Assembly: GCA_018065965.1 (NCBI GenBank)
Contig: JAGHSH010000150.1
Coordinates: 1-13,692, forward strand
Source: Candidatus Apopatocola equi
Lineage (GTDB): Bacteria; Bacillota; Clostridia; Oscillospirales; Oscillospiraceae
Length of the DNA stretch: 13,692 bases
Reading direction: 5' to 3'
Under the pieces are notes generated by a model. That model had not been told where the DNA came from. It did not search any database and saw only the letters and a list, made by a program, of their open reading frames with translations. Numbering within the stretch: position 1 is the stretch's first letter; each line of letters begins with the position of its first letter. Shown here piece by piece: positions 1 through 6,952 of this stretch. The position numbers were made by a program, and so were the translations under genes.

Positions 1-628
1 GGAGCGGGGCTATGCCGTGCAGGTCTGTTATTTTACCAGCCACTGGGGCAATGCTACCCGTCCCAACGAAACGCTGGACGGGCTCTGGACCATGGGCATT
101 GACCGTTATCCCATCATCAGTCCCATGGACGACTATCTTCTGAACCAGTACAGCGACGAGGACACCGCCGCCTATATCTGCGAACAGCTTCGCCGCTTCC
201 GTCCCGCCGTGGTACTCTCACAGGACAGGAACGGCGAATACGGCCACGGTGGCCATCTGCGTCTCTTCCAGGCGCTGGACACGGCTCTGCAAGGCTCCGC
301 TGACCCGGCCTTCTGCCCGGAGAGCGCAGAAGTATGGGGCGTGTGGGATGTGCCCAAGACCTACCTTCACCTCTACGGTGAGGAGGAAACACAGACGGTC
401 ATGGACTGGGATTCTCCCCTTTCCTCCTTCGGCGGGCTCACGGGCTTTCAGGTCGCAGAGCAGGCCTACGCCTGCCATAAGAATCAGTTGGCCGTTTCAC
501 CCTTTGTGGTCTACGGGCACGGTTCCCCCTATGACTGTTACCGCTTCGGTCTCTACCGTTCCCTTGTAGGCGAGGACGAGGCGAAAAATGACTTTTTTGA
601 ACATCTGGAGGTCACTCCCCATGGCTAA
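1..628 (+). CDS. PIG-L family deacetylase, C-terminal part (5' end outside window)
   Basis: The reading frame is open from base 2 with no start of its own, so the gene begins outside the window; the GTG at 17 is only an internal valine codon. PIG-L/LmbE proteins are metal-dependent hydrolases that deacetylate GlcNAc-type or related amide substrates. The sequence shows the second metal-site motif, NGEYGHGGH (about codons 78-86 from the window edge), and a C-terminal FGLYRSLVG...KNDFFEHL block that I associate with clostridial PIG-L proteins. The N-terminal HPDDE-type metal motif would lie upstream and cannot be checked. The stop overlaps the next gene by 8 bases, so it is probably the first visible member of the + strand operon. 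The substrate is unknown. Family assignment is fairly sure. Confidence 0.82.
   Translation, partial: ERGYAVQVCYFTSHWGNATRPNETLDGLWTMGIDRYPIISPMDDYLLNQYSDEDTAAYICEQLRRFRPAVVLSQDRNGEYGHGGHLRLFQALDTALQGSADPAFCPESAEVWGVWDVPKTYLHLYGEEETQTVMDWDSPLSSFGGLTGFQVAEQAYACHKNQLAVSPFVVYGHGSPYDCYRFGLYRSLVGEDEAKNDFFEHLEVTPHG
607..611 (+). promoter_or_regulatory. Ribosome binding site GGAGG deciding the XpaC-family start
   Basis: GGAGG lies nine bases before the ATG at 621 and inside the end of the PIG-L gene. The in-frame ATG further upstream at 588 has no comparable site, so 621 is the preferred start. Confidence 0.7.
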
Positions 629-1841
629 CACCCCCTTTGATCCCTTCGGCGACCGCCGGGAATCCAATGACGATCTGGGCGATCTGGCACAGAATATTCT
701 CCGGGAGCTGAAAAACACCACCGATCTGGTGGGCGACGCCGTTCGCGTCAGTAAGGACGAGCTGCTCCGCTCCGTGGAGCAGGGCATCCGCACTGCCCGT
801 ACCGCTGCCCGGGAAGCGCAGAAGAGCAGCTCCCAGAACCGCTATCGCTACAGCGAGGAGTTCCGGAGCGCCGAGGCCGACTTTGCCGCCCAGCGGCAGC
901 AGCGCAGGACGGAGAGCGCACGCCGGACGCAGGAGCAGAATCGGCTGCGGCCTGTCAGCAAGGGCGCCGGCTTTCTTCTCATTCCCGCCTCTCTCTTTCT
1001 GGTTCCCGCCGCGATCCTCTTCCTGGTCGCAGCCTTTCTCGCCGGCGATGAATCGGTAGCCATGTCCATTATCGCCGGCTCCTTCTCCGTGGTGGGTGCG
1101 ATCCCCCTGGGCATCTTCGCCGGCAAGAAGCGCCGGGAGAAGCTCTATACCCGCTTTCTGCGTACCGTCGGCCAGCGGCCCGGCGTGAATCTGCGCTTTC
1201 TTTCTGCGCAGATGAAGCGCAGCTATGACAAGACCGTGTCGGATCTCCGGGACATGGTGGCACGGGGCTATTTCGGCCCTGCTGCCCGCGTGGATGTGGG
1301 AGCCGGCGAGCTCATCATTGATGAAGCCGCTCTCAATGCCGAGAAGGCACAGCAGGAGCGTCAGGCGCAGGAAAAGGCCGCCCAGGGCAATAATGCCGAA
1401 GGCTATGAGGCCATGCTCACCGAGCTGCAGCAGCTCAACGTGCTCATTGAGGACGAGAGCATGAGCGAGATGATCACCCGCATCGAGACCGTGGCCAGAG
1501 CCACCTTCCTGGCTGTGCGGCAGGCGCCCGAAAAGGCTTCCTCCCTCCGCCGCTTCATGGATTACTATCTTCCCACCACCATCGAGCTCCTGCGCTCCTA
1601 CGCGAGCTTTGAGCGCTCCACCGTGGGCGGTGAAAACATCCGCCGCTCCATGGAGAATATTGAAGGCATGATGAAGACCCTCTGCGAGGCCTTTGAAAAG
1701 CAGTACGATTCCCTTTTCCTCAGTGAAACGCTGGATATCAACGCCGAGATCCGCACCATGGACTCCCTCCTCCGGCAGGACGGTCTGGCCGGCAGCGCCG
1801 GCTTCGGCGCCGCAGCAGCCGCACAGGAGAAGAAGGAATGA
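621..1841 (+). CDS. XpaC / 5-bromo-4-chloroindolyl phosphate hydrolysis family membrane protein
   Basis: This 406-residue protein has a charged, Arg/Gln-rich N-terminal region (about 1-112). Two adjacent hydrophobic segments follow (about 117-141 and 147-168) with a basic KKRREK stop-transfer, and then a long helical cytoplasmic region. The C-terminal half, with TRFLRTVGQ, VSDLRDMVARGYF, an LIIDEAAL segment and a closing LDINAEIRTMDSLLRQDG, matches the usual layout of the XpaC family (Pfam 5-bromo-4-chloroindolyl phosphate hydrolysis protein). That family often neighbours TelA-type proteins and has no firm biochemical role; the name comes from an indirect phenotype. The ATG at 621 is chosen over 588 because of its Shine-Dalgarno site and because 588 would overlap the previous gene further. 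The stop codon forms an ATGA overlap with the next gene, which suggests translational coupling. Confidence 0.8.
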   Translation: MANTPFDPFGDRRESNDDLGDLAQNILRELKNTTDLVGDAVRVSKDELLRSVEQGIRTARTAAREAQKSSSQNRYRYSEEFRSAEADFAAQRQQRRTESARRTQEQNRLRPVSKGAGFLLIPASLFLVPAAILFLVAAFLAGDESVAMSIIAGSFSVVGAIPLGIFAGKKRREKLYTRFLRTVGQRPGVNLRFLSAQMKRSYDKTVSDLRDMVARGYFGPAARVDVGAGELIIDEAALNAEKAQQERQAQEKAAQGNNAEGYEAMLTELQQLNVLIEDESMSEMITRIETVARATFLAVRQAPEKASSLRRFMDYYLPTTIELLRSYASFERSTVGGENIRRSMENIEGMMKTLCEAFEKQYDSLFLSETLDINAEIRTMDSLLRQDGLAGSAGFGAAAAAQEKKE

Positions 1842-2599
1842 TCTTCAACACGCTCGTTCTGCTCTTCGGCATTTTTTGTCTGGTCTACTATCTGGGCATG
1901 GGACTTGCCATCAGCTTTGCCCAGTCCATGCTCTGGCTGTGGCCTCTGGGGGCGCTGGTGTGCTTTGTGCGCTACGGTCTGGTGCGCTATGCCGCCGTTC
2001 ACGGCGTTCCCGTCCCGCTCCCCCGCCCCCTCATTCTCTGCTGGCGGATTTTTCTCACGGCAGGCTTTGCCCTTTTTTTCTTCGTGGAGAGCTTCGTAGT
2101 CTCCGGCTCCTTTGCCAAAGCGCCCGAGGGGCTGGATGCGGTGATCGTGCTGGGCGCCAAGGTCAACGGCACCGCTCCCAGCGGTGCGCTGGATCAGCGG
2201 ATCGACGCCGCGGCGGCATATCTGCACAGCAATCCCGACACTCTCTGCATCGCCTCCGGCGGGCAGGGGGATGATGAGGGCATCAGCGAGGCCCGCTGCA
2301 TCTATGAAGGCCTCGTGGCGCAGGGCATCGATCCCGCCCGCATCCTGCTGGAGGAGGAATCCGACAGCACCGAGAACAATTTCCGCTGTTCCATGCCCCT
2401 GCTGCCGGAGGGCGTAGAAACCGTGGGGGTAGTCACCAACAATTTCCACATCTACCGCGCCCTGCGTCTGGCACGGGCCCAACTTTGGCCCCAGAGCTTT
2501 TACGGCATCCCTGCATCCTGCACCCCCGCCGGGTATCTGCACTATGCCATCCGCGAATTCTGTGCGCTGGTGGTGCTGTGGCTCCGGCATGCGATCTGA
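1838..2599 (+). CDS. YdcF/SanA-family (DUF218) membrane protein
   Basis: This 253-residue protein starts with about three hydrophobic segments (roughly 3-27, 30-49 and 66-89), followed by a DUF218 domain. Domain signatures are visible in order: AVIVLGAKVNG (101-111), then PSGALDQRIDAAAAYL, SGGQGDDEGISEA (140-152), ESDSTENN (174-181) and TNNFHIYRALRLAR (200-213). YdcF/SanA proteins are linked to envelope integrity and cell-wall precursor or cyclic polymer metabolism, but the reaction is not known for most members, so no function is claimed here. The domain faces the side of the membrane set by the third segment, probably outside. The ATG overlaps the previous stop by four bases (ATGA). Twenty-four bases separate it from the CotH gene. 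Family call is firm, role open. Confidence 0.87.
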   Translation: MIFNTLVLLFGIFCLVYYLGMGLAISFAQSMLWLWPLGALVCFVRYGLVRYAAVHGVPVPLPRPLILCWRIFLTAGFALFFFVESFVVSGSFAKAPEGLDAVIVLGAKVNGTAPSGALDQRIDAAAAYLHSNPDTLCIASGGQGDDEGISEARCIYEGLVAQGIDPARILLEEESDSTENNFRCSMPLLPEGVETVGVVTNNFHIYRALRLARAQLWPQSFYGIPASCTPAGYLHYAIREFCALVVLWLRHAI

Positions 2600-2623
2600 G
2601 CGTTCTGAAAAGGAGGCACTCCG

Positions 2624-4528
2624 ATGAATCGAAAAACATATTCCCGTTTCTGCTGTCTCGCTGTTTTCTTATTCCTGGCTGTTTTCTTTCCCTCCCATGC
2701 GCACGCATACAGCTTCTTTCCTGTCCGCTTCAACTTTTTCTCCGGCGTGGAGTCCGCTCCCGACACCGTTTCCCCCATGCTGGATTCAAGCAGGACTTAC
2801 TACCTTTTTGTCCCCTCGGATTGTGACCCGGAAAACATCACGCCCTTTTTCGACTCCTCTCTTACTGTGACCGTTGACGGACAGCCGATCACCTCCGGTC
2901 AGCTCACCGCTGCCTTTTCGCAGCCCGGTCACATCTACGGGGTCAGCTGCGGAAAGAACTCTTATCAGCTTATCCTGCTCAGGGGCAGCAATCTTCCCTC
3001 TGTCTTTCTGACCACCGACAGCGGGAATCTCTTCACGGTGAACAAAAGTGATGCGAACTATGAAGCAGGCGCAGCGGCCGTTTATCAGTCCGGCGAAGAG
3101 CTGTTTTCGGGTCGCTATGAAAAGCTCAGACTTCGCGGCAAAGGATCAAAAACCTACCCAAAGCTATCCTATAATCTGAGCTTCTTCTCTAAGACCTCCC
3201 TGTTCGGTATGCCTAAAGCAAAAAAGTGGGCTCTCATCGCCAACTATCCCGACGGGACCCGCATCCGCAACACGCTCGGTCTGCGGCTTGGTCGGGATTC
3301 CGGCATTCTCTTTACCTCTGAGTCCATGCTGTTCGACCTGTATATCAACGGAGACTATATGGGGCTCTACCAGTGCGCCGAAAACGTTGAGCCCGGGGAA
3401 GGCCGTGTTGAGATGAGGGATCTTGACAAAGCCAACAAGCGTGCAAATCTGGGAACAGACATCTCTTCGCTGAAAGCCAGGGAGGTTGAGCTGGACAACG
3501 GTATGCTCCTGAAAGGGTTCCCATTGGAAAACAATCCGGATGATATCACCGGCGGGTATATTCTGGAGCTGAACACCTCCGCCCGCTACTATGAGAGCCG
3601 CAGCGGCTTTGCCACTGAGTACCATCAGGGCGTTACCTTCAAGTCCCCCAAGCGTCCCTCCATGGAGGAGGTTGAGTATATTGCGCTTCTCTTCAATGAA
3701 GCGGAGGAGGCGCTGCGCTCCCCCACGGGCTATAACAGCAAGGGCAAGCATTATTCGGACTACATTGATCTGGAGAGCATGGCCCGCAGCTATATTCTCG
3801 AGGAATTCTGCATGGACATGGATTCCGTACTCACCAGCACCTTTTTCTATAAGCCCGCCGGGGAGGACAAGTTCTACGCTGTCTGTGCCTGGGATTATGA
3901 CCATGCCTTTTTCCCGAAAAAAGATGCCACCCCGCGCTATGGCTTCAGCATCGGTGACCCCACAAGATGGTATGCCCGCAACAGTTATAACCTTCTGAAG
4001 ATGCTTTTTGGCCATGCGCCGGTTCCGACTGCCATGAATCTTTTGTTCCGCACAGAAGATTTTCGCGAGCTTGTCCGGTCGCTGTGGGCAGAAGTTCGTC
4101 CCGCCTATGAATCCGCCATTGAGGATCTTTCCTCTCTCGGTACTTCTGTGCGTTCCTCCGTGGTCATGGATTCCTATCTCTGGAGCAAGGCTTATCTGAA
4201 CTACACATATGAAGGCCGCACAGAAGCCGTAGAAAAGGAACTGAACGAGCTGATCGCCGATTGCCGCACCCGGCTGGCTATGCTGGATAAGGGCTTCTCG
4301 GAGGACGCCGCCTATCTTTATTATGACCTGAACGGTGGGAGAGGCTATAATCTCTCCACTGATATTCTCACCGTTGGAGAAGAGACAACCGTGGATCGTA
4401 TAGGCGCTGCTTATCCTTCTCTCTGGTACTTCAACACGGAACCGGACGGAAGCGGCACAAGCTATCACTTCGGCGATAAGATCCGGCTGACCGAGCCGGT
4501 CACCGTCCTGTATGCTATGTGGAAATAA
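2624..4528 (+). CDS. Secreted CotH-family protein with C-terminal Listeria-Bacteroides (InlB-B type) repeat
   Basis: The start is fixed by AGGAGG at 2611-2616, seven bases before the ATG. The 634-residue product has a signal peptide: basic NRK, a hydrophobic core at about 9-22, and a likely AHA cleavage site at residue 28. The middle carries CotH-kinase family landmarks: LRLRGKGSKTY (168-177), WALIANYPDGTRIRN, DLYINGDYMGLYQ, GGYILELN and WDYDHAFF (423-430), the last resembling the acidic metal-binding motif of this atypical kinase fold. The final 69 residues (566-634) end in FNTEPDGSGTSYHFGD and VTVLYAMWK, typical of the Listeria-Bacteroides/InlB B-repeat found on surface proteins. No LPXTG sorting signal is present. 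In Bacillus CotH phosphorylates spore-coat proteins, whereas secreted clostridial homologues also occur in cellulosomal or surface settings. Here a surface role is more likely than a coat role, but this is inference. It lies 24 bases behind the YdcF-family gene. Confidence 0.86.
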   Translation: MNRKTYSRFCCLAVFLFLAVFFPSHAHAYSFFPVRFNFFSGVESAPDTVSPMLDSSRTYYLFVPSDCDPENITPFFDSSLTVTVDGQPITSGQLTAAFSQPGHIYGVSCGKNSYQLILLRGSNLPSVFLTTDSGNLFTVNKSDANYEAGAAAVYQSGEELFSGRYEKLRLRGKGSKTYPKLSYNLSFFSKTSLFGMPKAKKWALIANYPDGTRIRNTLGLRLGRDSGILFTSESMLFDLYINGDYMGLYQCAENVEPGEGRVEMRDLDKANKRANLGTDISSLKAREVELDNGMLLKGFPLENNPDDITGGYILELNTSARYYESRSGFATEYHQGVTFKSPKRPSMEEVEYIALLFNEAEEALRSPTGYNSKGKHYSDYIDLESMARSYILEEFCMDMDSVLTSTFFYKPAGEDKFYAVCAWDYDHAFFPKKDATPRYGFSIGDPTRWYARNSYNLLKMLFGHAPVPTAMNLLFRTEDFRELVRSLWAEVRPAYESAIEDLSSLGTSVRSSVVMDSYLWSKAYLNYTYEGRTEAVEKELNELIADCRTRLAMLDKGFSEDAAYLYYDLNGGRGYNLSTDILTVGEETTVDRIGAAYPSLWYFNTEPDGSGTSYHFGDKIRLTEPVTVLYAMWK

Positions 4529-4539
4529 TTCTCAACCAT

Positions 4540-4545
4540 GGAGGA
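4540..4545 (+). promoter_or_regulatory. Ribosome binding site GGAGGA for the barnase-like gene
   Basis: GGAGGA stands five bases before the ATG at 4551. An in-frame ATG at 4512 lies inside the end of the CotH gene without such a site, so 4551 is the likely start; it also leaves a normal basic N-terminus (MKNKK) ahead of the hydrophobic segment. Confidence 0.75.
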
Positions 4546-4550
4546 TCCTG

Positions 4551-5126
4551 ATGAAAAATAAAAAATCTCTGTTATCAACCCTGCTGGTCTTTGCGCTGGT
4601 ACTCGGCTATCTGTTTTTCTTCTCCCCGGAAGCAGAGCCTGCCTCGGAAAAGCTGCCTCTGAGCGGGAGCGCCGAGTCGGTGCTGCTGGTCACGGCCGAG
4701 CCGCCCTTTGACGAAGCCCTGACGGATGCCCCCGAAGAACCCACGGCAGCGGAGGAGACGCCCCCGGCCGCCCCGGTTCTTGATGAGAACGGCAGCTATG
4801 ACAGTAAGGAGGAGGTAGCCCTCTACATTCACCTCTACGGTCATCTTCCCGCTAACTACATCTCCAAAAAAGACGCAGAGAAGCTGGGCTGGTCCGGCGG
4901 CAGTCTGGAGAAATTTGCTCCGGGCAAAAGCATCGGCGGCTCCCGCTTCGGCAACTATGAGGGGCTGCTGCCCGCTGCGCCCGGCCGCAGCTACACCGAG
5001 TGCGACATCGACACCACGGGCGCGAAAAGCCGGGGTGCGAAGCGCATCGTCTTCAGCAATGACGGTCTCATCTACTACACCGGCGATCATTACGAAAGCT
5101 TTGAACTGCTTTATGGAGAACCCTGA
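4551..5126 (+). CDS. Barnase-like guanyl-preferring ribonuclease with N-terminal membrane anchor
   Basis: The 191-residue protein has MKNKK plus a hydrophobic stretch (about 7-24) without a clear signal-peptidase site. A Pro/Glu/Ala-rich linker follows (about 26-78), then a complete barnase domain (about 81-191). The domain follows Bacillus amyloliquefaciens barnase closely: LPANYISKKDAEKLGW, FAPGKSIGG, the catalytic base region SYTECDID, and TGDHYESF near the end. By alignment the general base Glu73 is E150, the general acid His102 is H180, Lys27 is K106, and Arg83 and Arg87 are R161 and R165, so it should be active. The guanine-loop Arg59 is replaced by Y136. The barstar gene overlaps the stop by one base, as expected for an RNase needing immediate inhibition in the cytoplasm. 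It is probably exported and tethered, or released by cleavage. The anchor could also be an atypical signal peptide. Confidence 0.88.
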   Translation: MKNKKSLLSTLLVFALVLGYLFFFSPEAEPASEKLPLSGSAESVLLVTAEPPFDEALTDAPEEPTAAEETPPAAPVLDENGSYDSKEEVALYIHLYGHLPANYISKKDAEKLGWSGGSLEKFAPGKSIGGSRFGNYEGLLPAAPGRSYTECDIDTTGAKSRGAKRIVFSNDGLIYYTGDHYESFELLYGEP

Positions 5127-5410
5127 TGGAGAATGAACTGATTTTTGATCTTTATTGCCGCTGCATCCGCTCCTCTGAGGAGCTCCATGTGGCTTTGGCT
5201 GCTTTGCTGAACTTCCCCGCCTACTACGGCAGAAACTATGACGCTCTCCATGACTGTCTGGCCGACAAGGCTCTGAAGACTCCGTTTCTGCTCCGTATCC
5301 ACGGCTGGGATACGCTGGAGGAACAGCTCGGGCTTCCCCGCTGCGTAGCACTGCGGCACGTCCTGCAGGACTGCGCCGAGGAATGCTCTTTCTCCTATGC
5401 CATTGACTGA
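5126..5410 (+). CDS. Barstar-family ribonuclease inhibitor
   Basis: This 94-residue cytoplasmic protein of normal barstar length lines up without gaps from FPAYYGRNYDALHDCL (30-45) to the end. Residues that hold barnase in the known complex are retained: Tyr29 is Y33, Asp35 is D39 and Asp39 is D43. Trp38 is replaced by H42, and Glu76 aligns with Q81. Both cysteines of barstar, Cys40 and Cys82, align with C44 and C87. The ATG shares one base with the stop of the ribonuclease gene (TGATG), so production is probably coupled to the toxin. It should bind and mask newly made ribonuclease inside the cell. It is the last gene of the + strand run and ends 10 bases before a terminator hairpin. Confidence 0.88.
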   Translation: MENELIFDLYCRCIRSSEELHVALAALLNFPAYYGRNYDALHDCLADKALKTPFLLRIHGWDTLEEQLGLPRCVALRHVLQDCAEECSFSYAID

Positions 5411-5420
5411 TAAAGCCTAA

Positions 5421-5460
5421 AAAACTGAGCCCCTCTCTTTTCGGAGAAGGGCTCAGTTTT
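5421..5460. terminator. Bidirectional intrinsic terminator between converging genes
   Basis: AAAACTGAGCCC (5421-5432) pairs perfectly with GGGCTCAGTTTT (5449-5460) around a 16-base middle that can pair partly (TCTC with GAGA). A-rich and T-rich flanks give a U tract on both strands. It sits 10 bases after the barstar stop and 13 bases beyond the end of the minus-strand DUF6273 gene, so it can end both transcripts. Confidence 0.88.
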
Positions 5461-5473
5461 CTGTTCTTTTCGC

Positions 5474-6259
5474 TTATCCGAGGCTGATCCACATGGCCGG
5501 ACGGACTGCGTTATCGGGATGATCCACACCGTCGCCGCGATCCTTGAGTTCGCCTCTCTCGTTGAGATAGCAGAAGGTATAGTACAGCGGGGCGCAGCCG
5601 GGCGTCCGCAGCCACCACCAGCATTTTCCCTCGCGGCAGTAAGCACCGCGCGAAACAGCATATGCCGTGGGCTCACAAAGTCTGTCCTGCTCTTTGGGGA
5701 AGTATTCCCGAACATCAGAGAGCGTAAGGAGAAAGAGCCGATCCATGGTGTTTTCTCCGTGGTTTGCGTAGATATTCACCTCTCTGTCGGGAGAAAGGGG
5801 CGTGTAGAGGATCATGCTCTGCTCCTGGGCCGTAAACGCTGTTTTAACAAATTCGCCGTTCAGCCAATTACGGAGCGTACAGCCGGACCACGCCACGTTT
5901 TCATAGACCGGATGCATAGGGGCAGCGTCCAGGCCCTGCTTGCTGAGAAGCAGCAGCTTCTTTCCGTCTCTCCGGAGCACGATCCATTCAATGGATTCCA
6001 CACTTCCGCCGTGATCATAGGAGCCGAACCAGACGGTATCGCCCAGAGTCGCCACCCGCAGCGCATAATCCGGGTATTTTTCCATGACCTCTCTGCGAAG
6101 AGCCTGATTGGAGAGCAGAACCGCCCGCGCCTCCGCATAGCTGACTGAACTGTTATCGCCGGGCAGTTCTTTCTTCGCTGCCTCGGCCGCTTTTCCGTAA
6201 ACGGGGACAGGCACGTTTTCTGCCTTGATGGCAGCGCCGAGCTGATCAGAATAAGTCAT
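5474..6259 (-). CDS. DUF6273 domain protein of unknown function
   Basis: The 261-residue soluble protein has no signal peptide or membrane segment. About 65 N-terminal residues of unassigned sequence precede the domain, which begins at LGDTVWFGSY (72-81) and continues with IEWIVLRRDG, LLLLSKQGLD, WSGCTLRNWLNGEFVKTAFT, RLFLLTLSDVREYF and CWWWLRTPG (213-221), ending RPAMWISLG. This order and the closing RPA-W-I-L motif are typical of DUF6273 proteins, common in gut Firmicutes and their phages. They resemble sugar- or ligand-binding folds of the C-type-lectin/formylglycine-enzyme type, but no activity is established. The start is supported by AGGAGG at 6269-6274, nine bases upstream. It follows the CODH-linked cluster in the same direction but is separated by a hairpin and 93 bases, so it may be independently transcribed. 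Nothing ties it to carbon fixation. Confidence 0.78.
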   Translation of the reverse strand: MTYSDQLGAAIKAENVPVPVYGKAAEAAKKELPGDNSSVSYAEARAVLLSNQALRREVMEKYPDYALRVATLGDTVWFGSYDHGGSVESIEWIVLRRDGKKLLLLSKQGLDAAPMHPVYENVAWSGCTLRNWLNGEFVKTAFTAQEQSMILYTPLSPDREVNIYANHGENTMDRLFLLTLSDVREYFPKEQDRLCEPTAYAVSRGAYCREGKCWWWLRTPGCAPLYYTFCYLNERGELKDRGDGVDHPDNAVRPAMWISLG

Positions 6260-6268
6260 TTCCTAATT

Positions 6269-6274
6269 CCTCCT
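6269..6274 (-). promoter_or_regulatory. Ribosome binding site AGGAGG of the DUF6273 gene
   Basis: The complement reads AGGAGG, nine bases before the ATG at 6259. A TATTAT element at 6284-6279 could be a -10 box, but I find no convincing -35 box at the right distance. Confidence 0.6.
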
Positions 6275-6296
6275 GTTTATAATAGCCTGTAATATG

Positions 6297-6347
6297 CAGA
6301 TTTCCTCTGCACAGCCCATGCAGAGGAAATCTGTTTTTTCTGTTTTT
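6297..6347 (+). terminator. Perfect 14-bp hairpin followed by T runs on the + strand
   Basis: CAGATTTCCTCTGC (6297-6310) and GCAGAGGAAATCTG (6320-6333) are exact reverse complements with a nine-base loop, followed on the + strand by TTTTTT (6334-6339) and TTTTT (6343-6347). As an intrinsic terminator it points along the + strand, against both neighbouring genes. Read on the minus strand the hairpin is just as strong but is followed by CATATTACAGG, which is a poor U tract. It may still end or protect the 3' end of the DUF3786 transcript. The direction of action is uncertain. Confidence 0.7.
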
Positions 6348-6352
6348 GCCGA

Positions 6353-6952
6353 TCAGTGGTAACGCTTCATGTTGCCGAGGATCTGCTCGCAGCAGTACAC
6401 GCGATCCTCGCCGGAGAAAGCGCGGTCAAAGTTATCGGAGAAGAGGATCTGCGCGGAGGCGGGGAATTCGTCATCGCCTTCCCAAAGGATAAAGCGGATG
6501 TACAGCTCCGGCATAAAGCGGAACTCGTAGCCGATGCCGCTGCTCTCAATGGGAACGCCGCCGAGGCCTTGGCACGCCTTCTCAAAGACCTGCGGCCGCC
6601 AGCCGTAGGTACCGGACATACGGTTGATGCAGCGGTTGGTGAAGGGCTCGTTATAGGTCTCGCCCCACTTCAGCTGCCGATAGGGCAGGAAGTCGGTGTA
6701 GGGGCCGGGCTTCTGGCCCTCCAGCAGGAAACGGCCAAAGAGGATGCGGCCTTTGTCATCCCAACACTCATCGGAGAAATCCGGGAAGGTGATGGGACGA
6801 ACCATGTTCAGAAATTCAAGGGTAAACTTGCCGTCGGCGTAGGGGAGACCGGTACGCTCGGCGATCTCCATTGGATCTGCTTCCTTCAGCAGTCCCATGT
6901 AGTGCTCCAGCGGAGCAGCGATCAGGTTATCGGCTCTGTAGGGTGCTTCCAT
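6353..6952 (-). CDS. DUF3786 family protein linked to the CODH/ACS cluster
   Basis: The 199-residue soluble protein matches what I know of the DUF3786 family: a central PYRQLKWGETYNEPF block (90-104), and a C-terminal part with GGVPIESSGIGYEFRFMPEL (131-150), FILWEGDDEFPASAQILF and YCCEQI. The family is uncharacterised and frequent in anaerobes carrying corrinoid or CODH/ACS genes. Five cysteines (63, 108, 127 and the pair 187-188) and several histidines could bind a metal or cofactor, but this is not a recognised motif. The ATG follows the acsV stop with no base between (TAAATG), so translation is very likely coupled to acsV. A role in corrinoid protein activation or CODH/ACS assembly is inference from position only. 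It is the last gene of the minus-strand cluster. Confidence 0.75.
   Translation of the reverse strand: MEAPYRADNLIAAPLEHYMGLLKEADPMEIAERTGLPYADGKFTLEFLNMVRPITFPDFSDECWDDKGRILFGRFLLEGQKPGPYTDFLPYRQLKWGETYNEPFTNRCINRMSGTYGWRPQVFEKACQGLGGVPIESSGIGYEFRFMPELYIRFILWEGDDEFPASAQILFSDNFDRAFSGEDRVYCCEQILGNMKRYH

Noticed and set aside
17..19. GTG as start of the first gene
   Set aside because: The frame stays open to the window edge and the preceding codons fit the PIG-L fold, so it is an internal codon.
1598..2590. 330-codon minus-strand frame across the XpaC- and YdcF-family genes
   Set aside because: It spans two overlapping genes with clear family motifs and shows no family features itself.
3164..4468. 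434-codon minus-strand frame inside the CotH gene
   Set aside because: No ribosome site or recognisable domain; fully covered by a well-supported CotH-family gene with signal peptide and motifs.
4551..5410. Type II toxin-antitoxin module of the usual mRNA-interferase kind
   Set aside because: The toxin aligns with barnase and has an export/anchor segment, and the partner is a barstar; this is an exported RNase with an immunity protein, not a MazEF- or RelBE-type pair.
5519..6148. 209-codon + strand frame opposite the DUF6273 gene
   Set aside because: The minus-strand gene has an AGGAGG site and conserved domain motifs; the opposite frame has neither.
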